From contig DIFH01000125.1 in the NCBI GenBank assembly GCA_002427615.1, positions 73,656-81,615 on the forward strand: 7,960 nucleotides of DNA, in the 5' to 3' direction. Under the pieces are notes generated by a model. The model worked only from the letters and a program-made list of their open reading frames with translations, did not search any database and was not told where the DNA came from. The translations under genes were made by a program, and so were the position numbers. This stretch comes from Paludibacter sp. UBA5753. GTDB taxonomy: Bacteria; Bacteroidota; Bacteroidia; Bacteroidales; Paludibacteraceae. Shown piece by piece: positions 1 to 6,546 of this stretch (position 1 is the stretch's first letter; each line of letters opens with the position of its first letter).

Positions 1-1302
1 AAAATTACAAGGAAAGAATTCATCTTTTCAATGATTATTTTTTCCGCATTGTATTTTATCTTCGGACTTGTTTCCTGGGTAAATGCCATATTAATACCAT
101 ATTTTAAATTTACTTGTGAGATTAGTGAAGTCCAGTCATATCTGGTTACTTTTGCATTTTATATTGCATATCTTCTTTTCTCAATTCCATCCTCTGTCAT
201 ACTCAACAAATACGGATACAAAAAAGGATTAACCCTCGGGCTCTGGATAATGTCAATTGGTGCAATCTTTTTTGTGCCGGCAGCAAATCTAAGAAGCTAT
301 CCGTTTTTTCTCACGGGCTTATTTTTATTAGGCATTGGATTGACGTTATTACAATCAGCCGCAAATCCTTTTGTAACGATGCTTGGTAAAAAAGAAAGCG
401 CTGCAAGCCGTATAAGTACCGTTGGCTTTTTTAATAAACTCGCCGGAGTTTTATCTAATTTACTGTTTGCTGCATTAATTATCGGTGCATCTTCAAAAAC
501 ACTGATGGCAGATATAAAAAACGGAGTCTATGTCGGAGTTTTTCGTGAACAAGCATTGGATCAGCTGATAAAAGCAGTTATTATGCCTTATTTGTGTTTG
601 GCAATTATATTACTTATATTTGGAATATTTATTAAATATTCTTCTATACCAGATATTGACACAAGTAAACAAAATTCCTCCATAAAAGCAAACGAAGGAA
701 AATCCATTCTGAAGTATCCAAGTCTGATTTTAGGCGTTTTTGCTATGTTTTTCCATGTTGGTTCTCAAATGATAACGTTAGCTACCGTAATCAATTATGC
801 CGGAACTTTGGGATTTGAATTGGAGGGAATTGCAAAAAACTTTCCATCAATTACTATGGCGCTGACAATGGTGGGATACTTAATAGGGGTATTTTTTATT
901 CCTAAACACTTATCCCAAAGAACAGCCTTGATTCTTAGTGTTTCATTGAATTTAGTCCTTTCATTTTTAATACCTGTTGTACATTACCAGATAAATATTT
1001 TTGGAATTAATGCGAGTATGTCCATTTTGTTTCTGATGTTGATGGGGCTTCCAAATGCATTAATTTATGCCGGAATCTGGCCCTTAGCAATCAATGGATT
1101 GGGAAAACTCACAAATCTGGGATCTTCGATGCTTGTAATGGGGTTGTGTGGAAGCGCAATAATTCCTTTAATATATAGTATGATTTCAGTAAAAACCAGT
1201 ATGCAGGCTGCATATTGGATACTCGTTCCATGTTTTATTTATCTGTTATTTTACGCTTTAAAAGGATACAAAATAAACTCATGGAAATTTACAAGACAAT
1301 AA
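1..1302 (+). CDS. nagP: Sugar/H+ symporter of the MFS, FucP/GluP/NagP type (5' partial), probable N-acetylglucosamine permease
   Basis: This inner-membrane permease probably carries a free hexose, most likely N-acetylglucosamine, from periplasm to cytoplasm with protons. The frame is open to base 1 and reads KITRKEFIFS before the first ATG at 31. Family members carry a similar basic stretch just before helix 1, so the ATG at 31 is probably internal and the true start lies upstream of the window. Counting that Met as 1, the family signatures are VNAILIPYF (17-25), QSYLVTFAFYIAY (35-47), LLQSAANPF (106-114) and SRIS (126-129). A hydrophilic central loop (about 205-227) separates two six-helix halves. 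Ala19 and Gln108 occupy the positions of the FucP acids Asp46 and Glu135, which argues against a fucose permease. The GlcNAc assignment is inferred from nagA and nagB directly downstream; glucose or galactose remain possible. The family is sure, the substrate only likely. Confidence 0.85.
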   Translation, partial: KITRKEFIFSMIIFSALYFIFGLVSWVNAILIPYFKFTCEISEVQSYLVTFAFYIAYLLFSIPSSVILNKYGYKKGLTLGLWIMSIGAIFFVPAANLRSYPFFLTGLFLLGIGLTLLQSAANPFVTMLGKKESAASRISTVGFFNKLAGVLSNLLFAALIIGASSKTLMADIKNGVYVGVFREQALDQLIKAVIMPYLCLAIILLIFGIFIKYSSIPDIDTSKQNSSIKANEGKSILKYPSLILGVFAMFFHVGSQMITLATVINYAGTLGFELEGIAKNFPSITMALTMVGYLIGVFFIPKHLSQRTALILSVSLNLVLSFLIPVVHYQINIFGINASMSILFLMLMGLPNALIYAGIWPLAINGLGKLTNLGSSMLVMGLCGSAIIPLIYSMISVKTSMQAAYWILVPCFIYLLFYALKGYKINSWKFTRQ

Positions 1303-1307
1303 AAATT

Positions 1308-2498
1308 ATGAATAAAAGATTGGTAATAATTAATGCAAAGATTATTTTTCCTGATACAATAAAAGAAAAAATAAATGTCATTTGTGAGAACGGAAAAATT
1401 ACAAAATTTGAAAAGCAGGAAGATACCGTTTTTCAAAATAGTGATGAAATAATTGATGCTGAAAATGAGTATTTATCTCCTGGGTTTATAGATATTCATA
1501 CACACGGTGGAGGTGGTTACGATTTTATGGACGGAACGGTTGAAGCATATTTAGGCGTTGCTGAAACACACGTAAAGTACGGAACTACATCATTATTACC
1601 AACAACTCTTACCAGTACAATTGAAGAATTAATTCACACATTTTCTGTATATAAAGAGGCTTCAATACACAATAGTAACGGTTCGCAGTTTATAGGACTA
1701 CATCTTGAAGGTCCTTATTTTTCGTATAATCAGCGTGGAGCTCAAGACTCTAAGTTTTTACGAAATCCTGATCCCAAAGAGTATAATAAGATACTTGAAG
1801 CATCTGACGATATTGCCAGATGGAGCATTGCTCCCGAATTGGATGGCGCACTTGAATTAGGTGAAGTATTGCGTAAAAAAAACATACTTCCATCCATTGC
1901 GCACACAGATGCAATATACGAAGATGTTGTAAAAGCTTATGATAAGGGTTTTACGCACATTACACATCTGTATTCGGCTATGTCAAGTATAACCCGTAAA
2001 AATGCTTTCAGGTATGCAGGTGTTGTAGAATCAGCATATTTAATTGATGATATGACGGTTGAAATAATTGCAGATGGAATACACCTGCCTAAACCTCTGC
2101 TGCAATTTGTGTATAAGTTTAAAGGAACAGATAAGATTGCTCTTTGTACAGATTCGATGAGAGGAGCCGGTATGCCGGATGGAAAATCTATTTTAGGAAG
2201 TCTTAAAAATGGACAAAAAGTGATTATTGAAGACGGCGTTGCCAAGCTAATGGATCGATCGGCATTTGCAGGAAGCGTAGCTACTACTGACAGATTGGTA
2301 CGTACAATGATAAATCTTGCTGATGTCCCCTTGATAGATGCTATTAAAATGATGACTGTCACGCCGGCGAAAATAATGAAAATGTATGAATACAAAGGTT
2401 CGTTGGAGGTTGGGAAAGATGCAGATCTGGTAATTTTTGATGACAACATTAATATAAAATATACTATAATCAATGGCAACATCAGATATAAAAAATAA
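1308..2498 (+). CDS. nagA: N-acetylglucosamine-6-phosphate deacetylase
   Basis: This cytoplasmic amidohydrolase-superfamily enzyme hydrolyses N-acetylglucosamine-6-phosphate to glucosamine-6-phosphate and acetate. From the ATG at 1308 the protein has 396 residues, usual for NagA. The metal and catalytic set is complete: HTH (64-66) in PGFIDIHTHGGGGYDFMD, Glu134 in HLEGP, His199 in AHTDA, His220 in THLYSAM, His259 in ADGIH and Asp282 in CTDSM. The C-terminus has the usual GSLEVGKDADLVIFD (364-378), which closes the small beta domain begun by residues 1-55. The same frame is open further upstream to an ATG at 1215, but that start would overlap the transporter by 88 bp and add 31 residues unlike the family. 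From 1308 the protein opens with the typical NagA strand (LVIINAKIIFPD), 5 bp after the transporter stop. No Shine-Dalgarno is seen, as is usual in this phylum. It is very probably co-transcribed with both neighbours. Confidence 0.95.
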   Translation: MNKRLVIINAKIIFPDTIKEKINVICENGKITKFEKQEDTVFQNSDEIIDAENEYLSPGFIDIHTHGGGGYDFMDGTVEAYLGVAETHVKYGTTSLLPTTLTSTIEELIHTFSVYKEASIHNSNGSQFIGLHLEGPYFSYNQRGAQDSKFLRNPDPKEYNKILEASDDIARWSIAPELDGALELGEVLRKKNILPSIAHTDAIYEDVVKAYDKGFTHITHLYSAMSSITRKNAFRYAGVVESAYLIDDMTVEIIADGIHLPKPLLQFVYKFKGTDKIALCTDSMRGAGMPDGKSILGSLKNGQKVIIEDGVAKLMDRSAFAGSVATTDRLVRTMINLADVPLIDAIKMMTVTPAKIMKMYEYKGSLEVGKDADLVIFDDNINIKYTIINGNIRYKK

Positions 2499-3273
2499 GC
2501 AGTATCCATTTGAATTCATACGGGATAAAATGCACGTGAGCATATTTTCTTCCCGGAATGAAATGGGGAAGAAAGCAGCTGAAGATACATCTGTTAAAAT
2601 TATGGAACTTCTTTCGGAAAGAGATGAAATAAATATGATTTTTGCTGCAGCACCTTCGCAAAATGAGTTTTTAACACATCTTATCCAAAACCAATCTATC
2701 CAATGGAATAAAATTAATGCCTTTCATATGGATGAATATATCGGTTTGGATAAAGATGCACCACAAGGCTTTGGAAATTTTCTGAAGGATAGGATTTTTA
2801 GTAAAGTTGGATTTAAAACCGTGCATTACATTAATGGATTAGCTGACGATATTCGGAAAGAATGTATTCGGTACGAGAAATTACTAATTGATAATCCTAC
2901 TGATATTGTTTGTTTGGGAATTGGAGAAAACGGACACATAGCATTCAATGACCCACCGGTCGCTGATTTTAACGATAAGGTTTTGGTTAAAGATGTTGAT
3001 TTGGACCTAAGTTGCCGTCAGCAACAAGTAAATGAAAATTGTTTTTATACAATAGAACATGTTCCTCAAAGAGCAATTACACTGACAATACCTGCCTTAA
3101 TAAAAGCAAAATATTTATTTTGTATAGTTCCTTCAGCCAATAAGGCACAAGCCGTATATAATACATTACATAACGAAATTAATAAAAAATGTCCTGCGAC
3201 AATTTTGAGGAGTAAAGAACACACAAAATTGTATTTAGATGAAGATAGTTCAAAATTAATCAAAGTGAAATAA
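2473..3273 (+). CDS. nagB: Glucosamine-6-phosphate deaminase (isomerase), divergent NagB clade
   Basis: The likely reaction is conversion of glucosamine-6-phosphate to fructose-6-phosphate and ammonia, linking NagA to glycolysis in the cytoplasm. The 266-residue protein has the NagB/6-phosphogluconolactonase fold motifs. FHMDEYIGL (84-92) includes Asp87, the equivalent of the enolisation base Asp72 of E. coli NagB. GIGENGHIAFNDP (149-161) includes His155, the ring-opening His143, with Asn153 and Asp160 where E. coli has Asp141 and Glu148. The usual phosphate-binding GLPTGGTP stretch is replaced by AAAPSQN (58-64), a pattern I recall from a Bacteroidota/Firmicutes subgroup annotated as deaminase. 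The ATG at 2473 overlaps nagA by 26 bp, suggesting translational coupling. A second ATG at 2530 (Met20) would clear the overlap and align with the E. coli N-terminus. I prefer 2473 because the lead-in FEFIRDKMHVSIF resembles that subgroup. Fold and clade are firm; exact substrate is less so. Confidence 0.88.
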   Translation: MATSDIKNKQYPFEFIRDKMHVSIFSSRNEMGKKAAEDTSVKIMELLSERDEINMIFAAAPSQNEFLTHLIQNQSIQWNKINAFHMDEYIGLDKDAPQGFGNFLKDRIFSKVGFKTVHYINGLADDIRKECIRYEKLLIDNPTDIVCLGIGENGHIAFNDPPVADFNDKVLVKDVDLDLSCRQQQVNENCFYTIEHVPQRAITLTIPALIKAKYLFCIVPSANKAQAVYNTLHNEINKKCPATILRSKEHTKLYLDEDSSKLIKVK

Positions 3274-3282
3274 TTATTGCGC

Positions 3283-3324
3283 TTTTTGAGTATAGATATT
3301 CGCAAATAAGTATTTTTTGAGTGT
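3283..3324 (+). repeat. Pair of 11-bp direct repeats (TTTTTGAGTRT) upstream of the susC-like gene
   Basis: TTTTTGAGTAT occurs at 3283-3293 and TTTTTGAGTGT at 3314-3324, 31 bp start to start, close to three DNA helical turns. The second copy contains the TTTG of the candidate -33 element. Same-face spacing next to a promoter would suit binding of a dimeric regulator, but the sequence is T-rich and chance similarity is possible. Confidence 0.35.
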
Positions 3325-3342
3325 GTATGTGGCATATTTTTG
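3316..3342 (+). promoter_or_regulatory. Candidate Bacteroidota-type promoter for the susC/susD operon
   Basis: TATTTTTG at 3335-3342 matches the TAnnTTTG -7 consensus of the phylum's primary sigma factor exactly, and TTTG at 3316-3319 could serve as the -33 element. The 15-bp spacing is shorter than the roughly 17-23 bp usually reported, so the -33 half is weak. A start near 3347-3350 would leave a 5' leader of about 55 nt before the susC-like ATG. An alternative overlapping arrangement is TTTG at 3285-3288 with TATTTTTTG at 3311-3319, which has one extra base in the -7 element. It lies in the 129-bp gap after nagB, where no clear GC-rich terminator hairpin is seen, so read-through from nagB is also possible. 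Confidence 0.45.
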
Positions 3343-3374
3343 CAATATAATACAATTCAAAATATTTACTTCAT

Positions 3375-3393
3375 AAATTAATCAAATTAAATC
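3375..3393 (+). repeat. A/T-only tandem-like motif in the susC leader
   Basis: AAATTAATC (3375-3383) is followed directly by AAATTAAATC (3384-3393) and then TAATTCC. The stretch sits 10-28 bp before the ATG at 3403, where a ribosome binding site would be expected, and it has no Shine-Dalgarno. An A-rich unstructured leader is usual for strongly translated genes in this phylum. It may be simple low-complexity sequence. Confidence 0.3.
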
Positions 3394-3402
3394 TAATTCC
3401 GC

Positions 3403-6400
3403 ATGAACGTATTAATGAAAATTCAAAAGTTAGGATTAATTCCTTTACTGTTTTTTTTAGTTGCAGTAAACGCGAACTCGAATACATTTAAAATAATGTA
3501 TTCGAATGTACAAACCAACCAAGAAGGAATTACAATTTCTGGTACGGTTAGAGATGAAGCTAATAATCCAATTGTTGGCGCCCAAATAATAGAAATTGGC
3601 GCAAATAATGGAGTGATAACAGACGTGCAAGGTAAGTTCAAACTAAGCATCAGGAAAAAAGGTTCTTTGGTTCGAGTTTCTTCAATGGGATACGAACTTT
3701 TTGAAATGACAGTGAATGAGTCAAAAGGTGACATTCAAATCATGTTGAAAGAAAATGTAAAAAACCTAGATGAATTAGTTGTTATTGGTTATGGTACAAT
3801 GAAAAAGAGAGATGTATCTGGTTCAATATCTTCTATCAATAGTGAAAGTTTTGAAAACACTCCTGTAAAAAATCTTATGTCAGCAATTCAAGGACGCGCA
3901 TCAGGAGTTCAAGTCGTTTCTAGTTCAGGAGCACCTGGTGATGGTATGTCTGTAATTGTGAGAGGACAATCTACCTTAAATTCTGGTAATGATCCATTAT
4001 ATGTCATTGACGGAGTTCCAGTAGAAACCAACTCACTATCCAAACTCAATGGATATGAATCGCACGGATTAAATCCATTAGCAGATATAAACCCACAAGA
4101 TATTGAATCCATTGAAATATTAAAAGATGGTTCTTCAACAGCAATATATGGATCAAGAGCGGCAAATGGTGTAATCCTTATTACAACAAAAAGAGGAAAG
4201 GAAGGAAAACCACAAATTAATTTAAATGTATATGCCGGGGTTAGTAATATTACTAGAAAACTAAGTGTGTTAAATGCATCGCAATGGAGAGAAATAATCA
4301 TCGATTCCTATAAAAATCTTGATGCTTATAATAATTCCACAACTCCAACTGAGCCTCATTGGACCGCCATAGATTCATTAAATCCATTAAATAGTGGGGA
4401 CGTTGATTGGCAGGATGTTATGTATAGGACTGCTGTACAAAAACAAATAAGTTTGTCAGTTATTGGCGGTACACAAGCTGCAAGATATTCACTCAATACA
4501 TCCTATCTTGACCAGGATGGTATTATTCTAAATTCAAACTACAAAAGGATAACATCCCGTTTAAACACAGATTTTAGAATAACCGATAAAATTAATATAG
4601 GTTATAGTGTGTTTTTCACAAACGGTAAAAACAACAGGATAAATGCAGGTGGAACAGGTAATAATAGTTTGGTGCAATCAATATTAGTTCGTCCTCCTGT
4701 ATATTCACTGACATATCCAGATGGTAAGCCTATTTATTACTTTAATGGGAAACGAAATCCTGTAGGTCTTGCAGAAGAATGTACCCATTTAAATACTACA
4801 AATAGAATAATAGGGAATCAATATATTGAATTTGAACTAATTAAAAATTTAAAGTTCAAAACCAATATAAGTTTGGATTATTTGAATATGAAGGAAGATG
4901 AGTTTTATCCAACAACTGTAGACTATAGAGTAGGATATAATACAGGTGCAGTCAGTTCTACAAATAATTTGACATGGGCAAATGAAAACTATTTGACATA
5001 CAATAAACAATTTAACGAAAAACATAACCTATCACTTCTTGGCGGATTTAGTCAGCAAGAATGGAAATATGAAAGGACTGGCTTAAGCGGAATGTATTTT
5101 GCAAGTGATAATGTTAGAACGTTGAATAGTGCCGGTACCATATCAGGAACTGATGTAAATGTGTCAGCAGAGCATAGTTTAATGTCGGTATTTGGACGTG
5201 TTGGATATGATTATCTAGGAAGATACTTATTTCAGGCAAACATGAGAGCTGATGGTTCTTCAAGATTTGGAAAAGAAAATAGATGGGGCTATTTTCCATC
5301 AGGTTCAGTAGCTTGGCGTTTTTCGGATGAAAAATTCTTCAAAAATGTCAAACAAATAGAAGATGGTAAACTTCGTTTAAGTGTGGGACAAACAGGTAAT
5401 GAATCAATTGGAAATTATATTTCTCAAGGAGAATTTACACTGGGAGCAAATTATTTAGATTATTCAGGAGCCGCACCTACAGCAATGCCAAATTATAATC
5501 TATCTTGGGAAACAACCACACAGTATGATGCAGGGTTAGATATTTCATTATTTGAAGGTAGGGTATTTTTTACTACTGATATATATCTAAAAAGAACAAC
5601 TGACCTTCTGTTTAATGTGCCAATTCCAGAAACAACAGGATTTGGCTCAATAAGCCAAAATATCGGAGAAATTCAGAACAAAGGATTGGAGTTTGCGTTA
5701 ACAACACATAATTGTACAGGAGCATTTAAGTGGACTTCCAATTTAAACATTGGAATGAATAGAAATAAGATCGTAAGTCTGCCTGAAAACATCCTTACCA
5801 ATGGTTTTATACAAAACGGAACTTATCATATTTTACAAGTGGGTCAGCCCATCGGCACTTTCTACGGATGGAAGTTTTTAGGAGTATATTCACGAGACGA
5901 GGATAATGTGAATCAAGTGAGATACGGCTCATCAAACGGAAAATTATTCAGAGGGGGAGACCCTATTTGGGATGACTTTAACGGTGATAAAGTTATTGAC
6001 AACAAGGATAAACAAATAATTGGCGATGCTCAGCCCAAATTCACAGGGGGTCTTAATAATGATTTATCGTATAAAAACTTCTCGTTGAATGTTTTTTTCC
6101 AATTTACTTATGGGAATGACATTTACAGTAATTTAAATATGATGCACAATTGGGTATTTGCATACAATAACGTTTCAACGGATGCATTGCATAGATGGAG
6201 AAAACAAGGTGACGTTACAAACTATCCACGACCGATAAGAAATGATCCTTTGGGAAATGAATATTTGAGAGTATCTGACAGATGGATCGAAGATGGTTCG
6301 TTCATAAGATTAAAAAATGTTACACTGGCTTATGATCTTCCTCAAAAAATGGCAAAGATGATTTTTCTCAATGGATTACAATTTTATGTTACCGGCGAAA

Positions 6401-6534
6401 ACTTAATAACTTGGACACATTATACAGCTTATGATCCGGAAGTGAGTTCTTACAGTGGTTTACAAATAGGAGTTGATGATGGTTCGTATCCACAAAGTCG
6501 GACATTCACTTTTGGGTTAAATTTAAAATTCTAA
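3403..6534 (+). CDS. SusC/RagA-family TonB-dependent outer-membrane glycan transporter
   Basis: This outer-membrane beta-barrel imports oligosaccharides with TonB/ExbBD energy, working as a pedal-bin complex with the SusD partner encoded 12 bp downstream. Its 1043 residues are a normal length. A signal peptide covers about residues 1-24 (hydrophobic core LGLIPLLFFLVAV, probable cleavage after VNA). A carboxypeptidase-regulatory-like domain lies at about 43-116 (ISGTVRDE to DIQIML). It is followed by a TonB-box-like DELVVIGYG (123-131), the plug (about 135-265) with the SusC signature DPLYVIDGVPVE (197-208) and SIEILKDGSSTAIYGSRAANG (236-256), then the barrel ending in Phe1043. No STN domain precedes the regulatory-like domain, so direct FecR/anti-sigma signalling is unlikely. 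Position beside nagA/nagB suggests a GlcNAc-containing ligand (inference). An ATG at 3415 (Met5) is an alternative start that would leave a slightly shorter signal peptide. Confidence 0.95.
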   Translation: MNVLMKIQKLGLIPLLFFLVAVNANSNTFKIMYSNVQTNQEGITISGTVRDEANNPIVGAQIIEIGANNGVITDVQGKFKLSIRKKGSLVRVSSMGYELFEMTVNESKGDIQIMLKENVKNLDELVVIGYGTMKKRDVSGSISSINSESFENTPVKNLMSAIQGRASGVQVVSSSGAPGDGMSVIVRGQSTLNSGNDPLYVIDGVPVETNSLSKLNGYESHGLNPLADINPQDIESIEILKDGSSTAIYGSRAANGVILITTKRGKEGKPQINLNVYAGVSNITRKLSVLNASQWREIIIDSYKNLDAYNNSTTPTEPHWTAIDSLNPLNSGDVDWQDVMYRTAVQKQISLSVIGGTQAARYSLNTSYLDQDGIILNSNYKRITSRLNTDFRITDKINIGYSVFFTNGKNNRINAGGTGNNSLVQSILVRPPVYSLTYPDGKPIYYFNGKRNPVGLAEECTHLNTTNRIIGNQYIEFELIKNLKFKTNISLDYLNMKEDEFYPTTVDYRVGYNTGAVSSTNNLTWANENYLTYNKQFNEKHNLSLLGGFSQQEWKYERTGLSGMYFASDNVRTLNSAGTISGTDVNVSAEHSLMSVFGRVGYDYLGRYLFQANMRADGSSRFGKENRWGYFPSGSVAWRFSDEKFFKNVKQIEDGKLRLSVGQTGNESIGNYISQGEFTLGANYLDYSGAAPTAMPNYNLSWETTTQYDAGLDISLFEGRVFFTTDIYLKRTTDLLFNVPIPETTGFGSISQNIGEIQNKGLEFALTTHNCTGAFKWTSNLNIGMNRNKIVSLPENILTNGFIQNGTYHILQVGQPIGTFYGWKFLGVYSRDEDNVNQVRYGSSNGKLFRGGDPIWDDFNGDKVIDNKDKQIIGDAQPKFTGGLNNDLSYKNFSLNVFFQFTYGNDIYSNLNMMHNWVFAYNNVSTDALHRWRKQGDVTNYPRPIRNDPLGNEYLRVSDRWIEDGSFIRLKNVTLAYDLPQKMAKMIFLNGLQFYVTGENLITWTHYTAYDPEVSSYSGLQIGVDDGSYPQSRTFTFGLNLKF

Positions 6535-6546
6535 AAGATTAACGAT

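Noticed and set aside
1937..2509. 190-codon open frame on the minus strand
   Set aside because: It lies almost wholly antisense to nagA, whose motifs are complete. The translation shows no recognisable domain or lipobox, so it is a shadow of nagA codon use.
3274..3334. Possible terminator after nagB
   Set aside because: T-runs are present, but no GC-rich inverted repeat precedes them. The TATT...AATA pairing around 3297-3308 is too short and weak.
3066..3335. 89-codon minus-strand open frame running from nagB into the intergenic gap
   Set aside because: Most of it is antisense to the nagB 3' end, and the translation resembles no known family. The non-coding part is better explained as promoter region.
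3346..3351. TATAAT, a perfect E. coli-type -10 hexamer upstream of susC
   Set aside because: Bacteroidota primary sigma factors use TAnnTTTG rather than TATAAT, no TTGACA-like -35 is suitably placed, and the hexamer is expected by chance in sequence this AT-rich.
3403..3530. Possible N-terminal STN signalling domain on the SusC-like protein
   Set aside because: Only about 18 residues lie between the signal peptide and the carboxypeptidase-regulatory-like domain, too few for an STN domain.
3909..4301. 130-codon open frame on the minus strand
   Set aside because: It is antisense to the conserved SusC plug region, whose + strand reading is clearly the real one.
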